A DNA stretch of 64,000 nt from Rhizobium hidalgonense (GCF_002914525.1 NZ_LODW01000051.1:60970-124969), one strand, 5' to 3'. Counted from the first letter of the stretch, positions 29,380 through 37,979 are shown. Numbers and translations: made by a program. Notes: a model not told the origin generated them from the sequence alone.

Positions 29380-29464
29380 CGGATTGCGGTTTCCAAATGT
29401 GCGAGTCAAGGCTTCGAATGCGCGTGCAGCCCCCTCAACCGACCCTACGGGCTACCTCCTCCCC

Positions 29465-29554
29465 GCTAGGGAGAAGGGAACGGAGGCGTTGCAGCATTTT
29501 CCCTTCTCCCTAGCCGGGGGTCCGAAGGACGGGTCGAGACCAGTGGCTCGACCC
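29465..29554. repeat. Palindromic element inside the sugar-ABC operon
   Basis: Perfect 16-bp inverted repeat GCTAGGGAGAAGGGAA (29465-29480) / TTCCCTTCTCCCTAGC (29499-29514), followed by GGGTCGAG (29531-29538) / CTCGACCC (29547-29554). The GGGAGAAGGGAA phrase with AGGTGAAGGTGGCGGCAGGCGGA next to it (near 29555-29577) resembles dispersed elements in other rhizobial intergenic regions, from memory. In RNA it would form stable hairpins between receptor and permease messages. Confidence 0.65.
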
Positions 29555-29580
29555 AGGTGAAGGTGGCGGCAGGCGGATGA

Positions 29581-29604
29581 GGGGGCCTCCAGCTCGAAGC
29601 CCCC
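29581..29604 (-). terminator. Hairpin just after the receptor gene, partial terminator or RNA stabiliser
   Basis: On the minus strand GGGGGC (29604-29599) pairs with GCCCCC (29586-29581), 7 bases past the receptor stop. There is no clear T-run, so it more likely protects the receptor message or attenuates read-through to the permeases than stops transcription fully. Confidence 0.5.
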
Positions 29605-29611
29605 TTTTCCA

Positions 29612-30871
29612 CTACTTCTTCGACAGAAACTTCTGCTGCGCCTTGGTCAGATAGTCCGCCCACTGATCGGCCAGATCCTTTGCCGAGATATCGCCGAGCA
29701 GTGCCTGCTGCGAGGTCTTGATCGCCAGCGAATCCTTGAAGAAGGCGAATTCCTCAAGGTAGGTCGGCATGACAGTCGGCACCGTGTTCGGGTCCGCCAG
29801 CTCCTCGAACCAGCCCTTGAACTGGTCACCGGCATAGAAGGGATCCTTTTCGGCCGCCGTATAGGCCGGCAGGGCGCCGATGCGCTTGTTCCACTCGATA
29901 TTGCCTTCCGGCCCTTCGAGGGTGGCGATCAGCTTCCACGAGAGCTCCTTGTTGCCGCTGGTCGAAAACATCGACCAGCCGCCATAGCCGATGGTCGGGA
30001 AGGACTTGCCGTCCGGGCCCTTCGGCAGCGGCATGACACCGAAGTCTTCCTTCTTCATGCGTTCGGCAATGGCGATCAGCGCATCCGGATCCTGATCGAG
30101 GAAGGCGCAGGTGCCGGAATAGAAGCCGGCGACGACCTCGTTGAAGCCCCAGTTGACGCTGTCCTTCGGGGCATAGCCCTTCTTGTAGAGATCGACCATC
30201 CATTCGATGCCCTTGGCCCAGCCGGGGCTGTTCATCGTCGAGGTGCCGTCTTCCTTGAAGTACTTGTTGTCGCCGGCCATGGAGGCGGCGAAGATCATCC
30301 AGCCGTTGAGGCCGCCCGCGCCGCCGCGCATGCAGTAACCGTATTTGCCAGGCAGTTTGGAGACTTTTTCCGACGCGGCAGTGAATTCCTCCAGCGTCTT
30401 CGGTGGTGCTGAGACACCGGCTTCCGAAAGCAGTTTCTTGTTGTAGAACATCGCTCTCAAATAGAAGCCGTAGGGCAGCATATAGGCGGTGTTCTTGACG
30501 TCGCGGCCGAGTTCGAGCGCGCGCGGCGTCAGCTCCTTGGTATGCTCCCACTTTGCGAGATAGGGCTCGAGGCTTTCGAGCATGCCATTATTGGCATAGA
30601 GCGACAGCCAGGTATCGGGCATCTCCATCACGTCGGGCACGTCGCCGGCCGAGACCATGGTCGCGAACTTCTGGAAGGCTTCGTTCCAGGGCAGCGAGAT
30701 GATGTCGACCTTGGTGCCGGGATTGGCGGCCTCGAATTTGCCGACGATCGATTTCAGCGTTTCGGTCCGCTCCGGGCTGGTGATGACTTCGACGAGCTTC
30801 AGCGTCGTATCGGCAAAGGCCGTGCCCGCCATCATTGAAGCAAAGAGTGTTGAGATTATTAGTTTTTTCAT
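29612..30871 (-). CDS. CUT1 sugar ABC transporter substrate-binding protein
   Basis: Extracellular solute-binding protein family 1 (SBP_bac_1), 419 aa. The signal peptide ends at AFA-DTTLKLVEV (residue 20). Family features are FEAANPGTKVDIISLPWNEAFQKFATMVSAGDVPDVMEM and YGFYLRAMFYNKKLLSEAGV (read in blocks), with NPGTKVDI and YNKKLL the clearest. It is encoded 35 bases after a PLP lyase of sulfur amino-acid type. The ligand is unknown; the context hints at a sulfur- or amino-containing sugar or glycoside. Confidence 0.92.
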   Translation of the reverse strand: MKKLIISTLFASMMAGTAFADTTLKLVEVITSPERTETLKSIVGKFEAANPGTKVDIISLPWNEAFQKFATMVSAGDVPDVMEMPDTWLSLYANNGMLESLEPYLAKWEHTKELTPRALELGRDVKNTAYMLPYGFYLRAMFYNKKLLSEAGVSAPPKTLEEFTAASEKVSKLPGKYGYCMRGGAGGLNGWMIFAASMAGDNKYFKEDGTSTMNSPGWAKGIEWMVDLYKKGYAPKDSVNWGFNEVVAGFYSGTCAFLDQDPDALIAIAERMKKEDFGVMPLPKGPDGKSFPTIGYGGWSMFSTSGNKELSWKLIATLEGPEGNIEWNKRIGALPAYTAAEKDPFYAGDQFKGWFEELADPNTVPTVMPTYLEEFAFFKDSLAIKTSQQALLGDISAKDLADQWADYLTKAQQKFLSKK

Positions 30872-30906
30872 GGCTCAGTTCCCCCTTGATAGGTTTCTCT
30901 CAGGTT

Positions 30907-32079
30907 TCAGGATTGTGAGGCGGCGGCGAGCGCTTCCTCGATGTCTCTCCACAGGGCTTCGGTTCCTTCGAGGCCGACATGGAGGCGTACGGATCGCGCA
31001 TGGATGCCGAAGGTTTGCGCGGAATTCGGCTGTGCCTTCTGCTGCAGCACCACCTCGCCCGGTACGATCAGGCTTTCATGTCCACCCCAGCTCACTCCCA
31101 GTTTGAAGAGCTTGAGGTGATCGGCGAAAGCGCGGATATCGACGCCTTCGCGGAAGATGAACGAAAACAGGCCCGAGGTGCCGTTAAGACCGGCGGGCAA
31201 ACGGTTGGCAAGCCCGGGATGGCAGACCGTCTCCACCACGTCGAGCTTCTTCAGGCGCCTGGCGATTTCAAGTGCCGATGCCTCATGGGCTTTCATGCGC
31301 AGCGGCAGCGTGCGCAGGCCGCGGATCAACAGCCAGGCGTCGAAGGGCGAAAGCTTTCCACCGAGATAAGGATAGGCCTCGGCCTTGATGCGCGCAATCA
31401 TCGCCTGCGAGCCGGCAACGACCCCCGCCACCACATCGCTGTGGCCGCCGAGATATTTCGAGGCCGAATGGATGACGAGATCGACGCCGAGCGTCAGCGG
31501 CCGCTGGAAGAACGGGCTCGCCCAGCTATTGTCGATCATCGAGACGACGCCGTGTTGCCTGGCGAGGGCTGCGAGCGCCCCGACATCATGGGCCTCCATC
31601 ACCCAGCTCGTCGGGCTTTCCAGGTACAGAAGCTTGGCGCCGGGCAGCGCGCGCGCGACCGCCTCTTCGTCGCGCCCGTCGACATAGGTCACCTCGACCT
31701 TCATCCGCTTCAGGACGGTGCCGAACAGGCGGAAGGCATCGGGATAGACGTGCCGGACTGCGACGATGCGGTCGCCCGGCTCGACGAAACTCAGCACGGA
31801 AGACGAGATCGCCGCCATGCCGCTCGCAAAACCCAGCGCGTCCTCGGCACCTTCGAGCTTCGCCAGCATTTCCTCGAAGGCGCGCACCGTCGGGTTCAGC
31901 CCCCGCGTATAGGTCGGCCGCACCTTCTCGCCGCGATAGACGGTGATCATCTCGTCATAATCGGAAAAAGTGAAAAGCGAGGTCTGGAAGATCGGCGGCA
32001 CGACCGCGTCAGCGAAGTTGCCGTCGTCGTGGGCGGTGATGATGGAAGCAAGATCGAACGGGTCGGCACCGTTGCTCAT
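30907..32079 (-). CDS. Trans-sulfuration-type PLP enzyme (cystathionine beta-lyase/gamma-synthase family)
   Basis: Cys/Met-metabolism PLP enzyme of 390 aa. The cofactor lysine lies in HSASKYLGGHSDVVAG (near residue 203), and the phosphate-binding ASGMAAISS (near 85) and YTRGLNPTVRAFEE blocks are present. The family cleaves or forms C-S bonds at the beta or gamma carbon (cystathionine, methionine, S-conjugates). Its start overlaps the stop of the GntR-type regulator by four bases, and it precedes the sugar receptor. Pairing with a sugar importer is unusual and suggests a dedicated catabolic substrate rather than methionine synthesis. Confidence 0.87.
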   Translation of the reverse strand: MSNGADPFDLASIITAHDDGNFADAVVPPIFQTSLFTFSDYDEMITVYRGEKVRPTYTRGLNPTVRAFEEMLAKLEGAEDALGFASGMAAISSSVLSFVEPGDRIVAVRHVYPDAFRLFGTVLKRMKVEVTYVDGRDEEAVARALPGAKLLYLESPTSWVMEAHDVGALAALARQHGVVSMIDNSWASPFFQRPLTLGVDLVIHSASKYLGGHSDVVAGVVAGSQAMIARIKAEAYPYLGGKLSPFDAWLLIRGLRTLPLRMKAHEASALEIARRLKKLDVVETVCHPGLANRLPAGLNGTSGLFSFIFREGVDIRAFADHLKLFKLGVSWGGHESLIVPGEVVLQQKAQPNSAQTFGIHARSVRLHVGLEGTEALWRDIEEALAAASQS

Positions 32080-32798
32080 TTGGACATTTCCTTGATGTCT
32101 TCCTCGACGATGTCGAGAATTTTCAGCGTTTCCGCGCGCGCCGCCTCCGGGTCACGGGCGGCGATCGCATTGAAAAGCGTTCGGTGAAACGGAAAGGAGC
32201 GGCGGGCAAAATCCTGCCGTTCGAAGGGATGCTCCCAAAAACGCTCGAAGGTTTCGCGCATCTGCTCGAGAAGCTGACGAAACAGCGGATTGTGGGTGGC
32301 ATCGTAGACGGCGAGATGGAAAGCCAGATCTTCTGGCCCAGAGGTGCCCTTCTCAAGATGCACCCGCTCCATCTCGTTGAGCTTCTCCTCGATGACGACG
32401 AGGTCTTTTGCCGTGCGCCGCCGGGCCGCCACCATGCCCGCCTCGCATTCGATGCCGCGGCGGACCTCCAGCGTCTGCAGCAGCACGTCGCGCAGATGGG
32501 CGGTATCGAACGACAGCGGCATATGGATCGTCGCCCTCGACACCGGCTTCAACAGATAAGTGCCGCTGCCCTTGCGCGTCTCGATCACCCCGAGCGCCTG
32601 AAAATGCCGGATCGCCTCGCGAATGGTCGAGCGGCCGACGGCAAGCGCCGCCATCAGCTCGCGCTCGGCCGGCAGCCGGTCCCCCGCCTGCAACCGCGCT
32701 TCTTCGACATAATCCGCCAGCGCATCGGTCACCTGACGCGCGCGGTCCATGACCGGAAGCGGCCGGATCATCGGCCTGTCGCTACGATTTGCCTTCAT
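32076..32798 (-). CDS. FCD-domain GntR-family transcriptional regulator
   Basis: Regulator of 240 aa. The N-terminal winged helix has LQAGDRLPAERELMAALAVGRSTIREAIRHFQALG (residues about 37-72; LPAERELM and STIREAIR are the hallmarks). The C-terminal FCD helical domain (about 100-230) has metal/ligand histidines in FHLAVYDATHN and FHRTLFNAI. It heads the operon and is coupled to the PLP lyase, so it probably represses the whole lyase-transporter set and is released by the imported compound. A FadR-like operator lies 40 bases upstream. Confidence 0.9.
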   Translation of the reverse strand: MKANRSDRPMIRPLPVMDRARQVTDALADYVEEARLQAGDRLPAERELMAALAVGRSTIREAIRHFQALGVIETRKGSGTYLLKPVSRATIHMPLSFDTAHLRDVLLQTLEVRRGIECEAGMVAARRRTAKDLVVIEEKLNEMERVHLEKGTSGPEDLAFHLAVYDATHNPLFRQLLEQMRETFERFWEHPFERQDFARRSFPFHRTLFNAIAARDPEAARAETLKILDIVEEDIKEMSK

Positions 32799-32837
32799 GG
32801 TTCCCCATTTTCTTATCAGGCAGTCAGGCTTTCAAAT

Positions 32838-32847
32838 TGGTCTGACA
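32838..32847. promoter_or_regulatory. Candidate FadR-type operator
   Basis: TGGT-CTG-ACA at 32838-32847 fits the FCD/GntR consensus TGGTnnnACCA with one mismatch and lies 40 bases before the regulator's start. The rest of the 269-base gap to 33067 shows no other gene. Short motifs like this can occur by chance. Confidence 0.35.
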
Positions 32848-33067
32848 TCTTAGCATTTCTCAAAGATGGAAAGACGTCAAGCGGTCTTGGCAACAGGAGC
32901 GAAAATTGATTGGCGGAGATGGTACAAGGCTATACCGCAGTAGCTTCCCGAAACCTCCGTAGCCAGCGGTTCGCCCTGAGAACGCTTGCTATGACGCAAG
33001 CCTGCATTATACCTTCGAGTACCATGAGATGCTCTGGACATAAGACCCTGGGAACCGGCTCTGAAGC

Positions 33068-33643
33068 ATGCGCGACTATGTGAAAAGCAAAGATTTCCAT
33101 CGGCATATGCGTTCGCGGCTGGCTCCGCGATTTCAGGAGCTCGGATGGGAATCGCAAACGGCCGGCAAGTGCAGCTTTGCCCGGGGCGCGAGGGTCTTTT
33201 GGCTGCAGGTATCGCAATATTCGAACAGCGTCATGGGCGCCAGATTTACGATTAACATGTCCGAGGGCTCCGGCCCCACCAGCGATACGAGAATACTTTT
33301 TCGACTGAACGAGGCAGATCGTGCGATTGGCAAAGCTCTGGAAGAAAGCATCATCGCGCGCCTGCGCAGGCCGGATCCTGATCCTGAGATTGAAGTCGTC
33401 GGAGATAACGGCGGGACCGTATTGGTGAAGCTCGGCGATCTCCCGCGAGCAAATTCTCGGCAGTGGGTCGGTCCCGCCGACGTCTGGCTGCCTTACTTCA
33501 GCAAAAGCGATCTTGACGACTGGGCTGCTTTTCTCCTGCCTCGCCTCGAGCGGCTGACCGCACCTTCCTCATCTGAAACGATCGATCCGCAGCTGTGGGC
33601 GCAAGGGTTTCGCCGTCTCGTGAGCTTTTTGCGCTCGAGGTGA
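33068..33643 (+). CDS. DUF4304-like protein
   Basis: Soluble 191-aa protein of unknown function. The N-terminal half (FHRHMRSRLAPRFQELGWESQT, then CSFARGARVFWLQVSQYSNS and ARFTINMSEG) follows the DUF4304 pattern of a Phe/Leu helix, a glycine-phenylalanine turn, a lone basic patch and a Q-x-S strand. Codon use is less biased than in neighbouring genes, suggesting later arrival. It stands alone, convergent with the EEP hydrolase. DUF4304 genes often occur as immunity-like orphans near toxin loci, but no toxin is visible here. Confidence 0.6.
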   Translation: MRDYVKSKDFHRHMRSRLAPRFQELGWESQTAGKCSFARGARVFWLQVSQYSNSVMGARFTINMSEGSGPTSDTRILFRLNEADRAIGKALEESIIARLRRPDPDPEIEVVGDNGGTVLVKLGDLPRANSRQWVGPADVWLPYFSKSDLDDWAAFLLPRLERLTAPSSSETIDPQLWAQGFRRLVSFLRSR

Positions 33644-33647
33644 GGTT

Positions 33648-34463
33648 CTAACCGGCCACCGGCTCCAGATCGACAAGCGCCTTGATCGGCAGATGATCCG
33701 AGGCGACCCGCGCCAGCGGCGTATCATGCGCCTCCACCTCCGAGATGATCCCTTTACGGTTGGCGATGATGCGGTCGAGGGCCAGGAGCGGTAGGCCGGC
33801 GGGGAAGCTCGGGACGGCGGGCGGCAGTTCGCCGAAGGCGGATTGGAAGGTGTTGAGCGAGGAGCGGTCGCCGAGCCGCCATTCGTTGAGGTCGCCGAGC
33901 AGGATGGTCGGCATTTCCCGTCTGTCGTTGATGAGGTCGACCAGCATGCGGGCCTGCTGGGCTCGGTTGTGGCGCAGCAGGCCGAAATGCGCGGCGATGA
34001 TGCGCAGCACCCCGCCCTGCTCAAGTTCGATCTCGGTGACGAGGGCGCCGCGCGGTTCCAGTCCCGGCAGCTTGACCTGATGCACGTCATGCACCAGCCC
34101 CTTCTTGAAGAGCACGACATTGCCATGCCAGCCATGCGCCTTGGCCATGCCGGCAACCGGCACCGGGATCAGTCCGGTTTCCCGCTCCAGCCGGCCGAGG
34201 TCGAGAATGCCGGTGCGCTCGCCGAAGCGCGTATCCGCCTCCTGCAGCGCAATGACGTCGGCGCCGATTTCATGGATCACCCGGCTGGTGCGCTCCGGAT
34301 CGAAGCGGCGGTCGGTGCCGACGCATTTGTGCACGTTATAGGAAGCGATCAACGTTCCGGCGCTGCGCGGCCTCGTCTCCGTATAGGCTGGGTCGAGCCG
34401 CTTTTTCCTGCTCCTGATCGAGGCAAGGATGCTGGCGGGAAGATTGTGTTTTCTGGCGTGCAT
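33648..34463 (-). CDS. Endonuclease/exonuclease/phosphatase (EEP) family hydrolase
   Basis: Metal-dependent phosphohydrolase of 271 aa. EEP motifs in order: ASYNVHKCVGTD (about residue 40), ALQEADTRFG with the metal-binding Glu, HFGLLRHNRAQQ, LLGDLNEW with catalytic Asp/Asn, and a terminal SDHLPI with catalytic Asp-His. It follows the cardiolipin synthase-like gene by 96 bases on the same strand. A nuclease, phosphodiesterase or sphingomyelinase-like activity is possible. The membrane-lipid neighbour favours a lipid phosphodiesterase, but that is a guess. Confidence 0.85.
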   Translation of the reverse strand: MHARKHNLPASILASIRSRKKRLDPAYTETRPRSAGTLIASYNVHKCVGTDRRFDPERTSRVIHEIGADVIALQEADTRFGERTGILDLGRLERETGLIPVPVAGMAKAHGWHGNVVLFKKGLVHDVHQVKLPGLEPRGALVTEIELEQGGVLRIIAAHFGLLRHNRAQQARMLVDLINDRREMPTILLGDLNEWRLGDRSSLNTFQSAFGELPPAVPSFPAGLPLLALDRIIANRKGIISEVEAHDTPLARVASDHLPIKALVDLEPVAG

Positions 34464-34559
34464 CGGAAGGTGCAGTTGTTCCGTTGATCAAAAAAAGGCT
34501 TCTCTCGGCAGTATAGGAGGGCAAGCCGAACTTGCCACGCCCAAACGCCAAAAAATCCT

Positions 34560-36023
34560 TCAGAGATAGGGCGAACCCAGCCACAGCACCTTTTCGAGCA
34601 GCCGCACCGGAAAGGGCCGGGCGCGTAAGCCGTCCAGCGTCACCGGCGATGCCGATTTCAGGGTTTCCTCGATATGTTCGTCGATCTCGCCGGCAAAGCC
34701 CTCGTTCAGAACTTCAAGATCGACTTCGAAATTCAGCCGCAGCGAACGCGGGTCGAGATTGGAGGATCCGACATAGGCCCAGGTGCCGTCGATCGTCAAA
34801 AGCTTCGAATGGCTGAAGCTGCCGGTCGAGCGCCAGATCCGACAGTAACCCTTGAGGATCTGGTCGAATTGGGCCGTCATCGCCCGGTCGACCAGCACCA
34901 GGTTGTTGACCGCGGGCACGACGATATCGACTTCGACGCCGCGCCGTGCGGCCGTCACCAGCGCACTGATCAGTTCGCGGTCCGGCAGGAAATAGGGCGA
35001 CATGATGCGGATTGACTGGCGCGCCACGGAAAAGGCGCCCATCAGCATCTTGTGGTTGGTTTCGACGCTGCGATCCGGTCCGGAGGCGACGACGCGCATC
35101 AGGATGGGATCGCCGGGGCTGCGCTGTGGCGGTTCGATGCGCCAGGCCTCGCCGTTCAGCAGCTCCTGGGTGGAGAAGCGCCAATCCTCGGCGGCAAGGT
35201 CGAAGAGGTCGGCGACAACAGGGCCGGTGACGCTGAAATGCGTGTCATGGGCGAAGCTCTCGCCCGTCGCCTCCTCGCTGAAACCCGCGCGGATGTTCAT
35301 TCCGCCCGTCAGCGCGATCTTCCCGTCAACGATCAGGATCTTGCGGTGGGTGCGCAGATTGGCATAGGGCAGCCGCAAGCCCATGATGACATTGCCGTTG
35401 AAGACGGAAACGGTGACGCCGCCATCCCGGAGATGGCCGAGAATGCTCGGCACCGAATAACGTGCGCCGACCGCATCGATCAGCACCCGGACCTCGACGC
35501 CGCGCTTGACCGCGGCAATCAGCGCGTCGGCGACGCGAAGGCCGATCGCGTCGCGGTCGAAAATATAGGTTTCGAGCAGAATGCTGCGCTCCGCCTCATC
35601 GATGATCGACTTCATCGCCGCATAGGCCTCGTCGCCGGTCTCCAGCACATCGATCGAATTGCCCGAGGTCAGCGGGTTGCGCGTCACCCGGTCGCCGAGC
35701 GTCTGCAGCGCCGCAAAGCGGCGGCCGAACTGGCTGATCACCGTCTCGGCCTCGGCGTCGAAGGTCTCCAACTCGTCGAATTCGGCAGAAGGCAGCAGCG
35801 CGTCGCGACGAATGCTCAGCGATTTCCGGCGGATGCGGTTGATGCCGGCAATCGCATAGAGCACCGCGCCGATGATCGGAGACAGGATGATGACGCCGAC
35901 CCAGCCGATCGCGGCGCGCACCTCCTCCTTGGTCATGGCGGCATGGATCGCCGCCGCGGCCCCCATGGCGATCGAAACGACAAAGAGGATATGCGGCCAA
36001 TAGGTCGACAGAAGATAGAACAT
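34560..36023 (-). CDS. cls: Cardiolipin synthase-like phospholipase D protein
   Basis: PLD-superfamily enzyme of 487 aa. It has two N-terminal membrane helices (residues about 2-25 and 37-60) and two HKD motifs: His226/Lys228/Asp233 in HRKILIVDGKIALTGG and His405/Lys407/Asp412 in HSKLLTIDGTWAYVGSSN. This layout matches bacterial cardiolipin synthases, which join phosphatidylglycerol molecules at the inner membrane. The start at MFYLLSTYW (36023) gives the first helix directly; the frame is open to 36068. It is probably co-transcribed with the EEP hydrolase. Confidence 0.9.
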   Translation of the reverse strand: MFYLLSTYWPHILFVVSIAMGAAAAIHAAMTKEEVRAAIGWVGVIILSPIIGAVLYAIAGINRIRRKSLSIRRDALLPSAEFDELETFDAEAETVISQFGRRFAALQTLGDRVTRNPLTSGNSIDVLETGDEAYAAMKSIIDEAERSILLETYIFDRDAIGLRVADALIAAVKRGVEVRVLIDAVGARYSVPSILGHLRDGGVTVSVFNGNVIMGLRLPYANLRTHRKILIVDGKIALTGGMNIRAGFSEEATGESFAHDTHFSVTGPVVADLFDLAAEDWRFSTQELLNGEAWRIEPPQRSPGDPILMRVVASGPDRSVETNHKMLMGAFSVARQSIRIMSPYFLPDRELISALVTAARRGVEVDIVVPAVNNLVLVDRAMTAQFDQILKGYCRIWRSTGSFSHSKLLTIDGTWAYVGSSNLDPRSLRLNFEVDLEVLNEGFAGEIDEHIEETLKSASPVTLDGLRARPFPVRLLEKVLWLGSPYL

Positions 36024-36178
36024 CGCTGGCAAATATAGCCGGGAAACGGCGACGTTCAATCGCGCCACCGCTCTCCCATGACGCGAAATTTTTCGCCGTG
36101 ATCATTTTGCCGCCTGCGCCGGCACCGGAACAATCGCCGCCCACATCGATTGAGCCCGAAGAGACGAGGATCGCGATC

Positions 36179-36820
36179 ATGAACATCATCGCAAATGTCG
36201 GTCCCGCCCTGGCGCTTGACGTCGCGGAGGCGGAAAGCATGGCCGAACTGCGGCATCAGGCTGAAGGCTGCACCCGCTGCGATCTCTACAGGAATGCCAC
36301 GCAAATCGTCTTCGGCGAAGGGCCTGGGAACGTCGAGATCGTCCTCGTCGGCGAACAACCTGGCGATCAGGAGGATGTGACCGGCAGGCCCTTTGTCGGC
36401 CCGGCAGGCCGGTTGCTCGATCACTGCCTTGATGAGGCCGGTCTCGATCGCCGGCGCTGCTATGTCACCAATGCGGTCAAGCACTTCAAGTTCACGGCGC
36501 GCGGCAAACGGCGGCTGCATGCAAAACCCAATGCCGGCGAGATCCGGCGTTGCGCCTGGTGGCTCGGCGCAGAGATCAATATCATCAAGCCGAAACTCGT
36601 CGTCACCCTCGGCGCAAGCGCGCTCTATGCGCTGCTCGGGCCAAAGTTGAAGCTGACGCCGGAGCGCGGCCATATCCTGTATCCGGCAAACCACCCGCCT
36701 GTCCTCGTCACCATCCACCCTTCCTACCTCCTGCGCATCCGCGACGAGGCGGAGCAGCAACGGCTGCGTCTGGATTTCGTGTCAGATCTGCACAAGGCGG
36801 CGGGGTTTCGGCCCGAATGA
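36179..36820 (+). CDS. udgX: UdgX-type uracil-DNA glycosylase (uracil cross-linking)
   Basis: Family 4-like uracil-DNA glycosylase of 213 aa. Motif A is GEQPGDQEDVTGRPFVGPAGR (read from residue 58 to 78) and the C-terminal loop is VTIHPSYLLR. Residues 110-114 are KRRLH, the UdgX-specific loop whose histidine (His114) forms a covalent bond with the abasic deoxyribose in the M. smegmatis enzyme. Cysteines 31, 34 and 125 are among likely Fe-S ligands, while the family 4 VKC position reads VKH. GAGGA precedes the ATG at 36179; upstream frame extension is unlikely. Confidence 0.88.
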   Translation: MNIIANVGPALALDVAEAESMAELRHQAEGCTRCDLYRNATQIVFGEGPGNVEIVLVGEQPGDQEDVTGRPFVGPAGRLLDHCLDEAGLDRRRCYVTNAVKHFKFTARGKRRLHAKPNAGEIRRCAWWLGAEINIIKPKLVVTLGASALYALLGPKLKLTPERGHILYPANHPPVLVTIHPSYLLRIRDEAEQQRLRLDFVSDLHKAAGFRPE

Positions 36821-36964
36821 ATGGCGATTCTCAACCCTGATATGCTGCAATGCGAAATATTTCCGGTTGCATGGGCGATTTCGCTTGAAAGAACTCCCCT
36901 CCTCTGGAACCATCCAGGCAGTATCGCGTTCGAACGACGGCATCATGTGACTGGAGATCAAGCG

Positions 36965-37219
36965 ATGGCAGAAACTCGGGACGAGTGGATCAAAAAACGT
37001 GCATACGCCCTCTGGGAAGAAGAGGGTTATCCGACAGGGCGAGAATCCATCCATTGGGAACAGGCACGCCACGAGCGCGAAGCGCTCGACGGCTCTGCTG
37101 GTTCTTCCGGCGGCAAGGAAGTCAAACCCAAGGCGAAACGCAGCGTCGCCGGCAGCAAGACGAACGGCGTCGTGACACCGGCACCAAAACGGACGGCGAG
37201 CCGCAAGACGGCGCTCTGA
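36965..37219 (+). CDS. DUF2934 protein
   Basis: Small basic protein of 84 aa. The N-terminal 35 residues fit DUF2934 (WIKKRAYALWEEEGYPTGRE, then HWEQA), a motif found in stress-associated rhizobial proteins of unknown function. The remainder is a lysine/alanine-rich low-complexity tail suited to nucleic-acid contact. GGAGATC lies before the ATG at 36965. A clear terminator follows. It sits downstream of udgX on the same strand but probably has its own promoter. Confidence 0.82.
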   Translation: MAETRDEWIKKRAYALWEEEGYPTGRESIHWEQARHEREALDGSAGSSGGKEVKPKAKRSVAGSKTNGVVTPAPKRTASRKTAL

Positions 37220-37246
37220 AGCCCGAAATCACCCAACTGGATCAAA

Positions 37247-37271
37247 AAAGGGCGTCGTCGCGGCGCCCTTT
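37247..37271 (+). terminator. Rho-independent terminator after the DUF2934 gene
   Basis: Stem AAAGGGCG (37247-37254) / CGCCCTTT (37264-37271), 9-base loop, with a TTTTT run starting near 37277. It is correctly placed 28 bases after the stop codon. Confidence 0.75.
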
Positions 37272-37357
37272 GATGCTTTTTGTCATAAGCTTGAATTAGT
37301 TGTACGTTATCGAATTTCCGGAGGACGGGCTTCCATTCGGGGGTGACAGAGGCCGGA

Positions 37358-37540
37358 ATGACGCTGCAAGCTTTGAGGCTTCTTAAAAAAGTTGAGCCTT
37401 CGCCCGGCAACCGGGAACAAGAATCTACGCTGGCTGTTTATGGCGAAACCGGGGAAGTTGCCATGAACGACGGCCGTCCGAACATCTTTTCCGTCTCGCT
37501 TGTCGCAGCCGGCGGCCGCGCTTCGATTACGGTCGTCTAG
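37358..37540 (+). CDS. Weak hypothetical ORF
   Basis: Possible 60-aa frame starting MTLQALRLLKK and ending RASITVV, stopping four bases before the next small membrane gene. It has a poor purine-rich start region and no recognisable domain. I list it because it would be positioned for translational coupling; it may equally be leader sequence. Nothing else is evident between 37272 and 37543. Confidence 0.22.
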   Translation: MTLQALRLLKKVEPSPGNREQESTLAVYGETGEVAMNDGRPNIFSVSLVAAGGRASITVV

Positions 37541-37543
37541 GGG

Positions 37544-37723
37544 ATGGAGATGTTGCTGCTTGCCATCGCCGCCCTGATTTATCTCGGCCTCGCGCTCGGC
37601 GTTATCCTCGTCGTCGACAATCTCGTCGGGTTGGTTTTCCGTGACCCTCGCGCGCCGGTGCAGCCGTCATTTTTCGACATCGGCCGCGCCTTTGTTGCGT
37701 CGCAAAAGCTTTATCGGAAATAG
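37544..37723 (+). CDS. Small single-pass membrane protein
   Basis: 59-aa protein with an N-terminal membrane helix (about residues 3-30, LLLAIAALIYLGLALGVILV) and a short cytoplasmic tail with VFRDPRAPVQPSFFDIGRAF. The clean helix-plus-tail layout and high-GC codon pattern support a real gene, though no family is recognised. It has a modest GGGG before the ATG. It precedes the stress-type small genes at 37980 and 38354 on the same strand. Confidence 0.5.
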   Translation: MEMLLLAIAALIYLGLALGVILVVDNLVGLVFRDPRAPVQPSFFDIGRAFVASQKLYRK

Positions 37724-37979
37724 CAGCGCGGCGCAGTCAAGAGCGCGGCTGTTGCCTATCCTTATCCCGCACCCGCGCACTGTCCAAATCGGGATATTTC
37801 CGCATCAGATACACCTCGCTGTTGCAGCTGCCGTCACTTGCCATCAGTTCAACCGTGGCTCAAGAAAGTTTGCGGCATCGAAAGCGGCTTTCGTTCCGAA
37901 ATCCGGATCAGTGATCCCAAGGCCGGAACTTTCGACCCCGGCACCAGTTTGATCCCTTTGCACACCAGAGGAGGCGACG

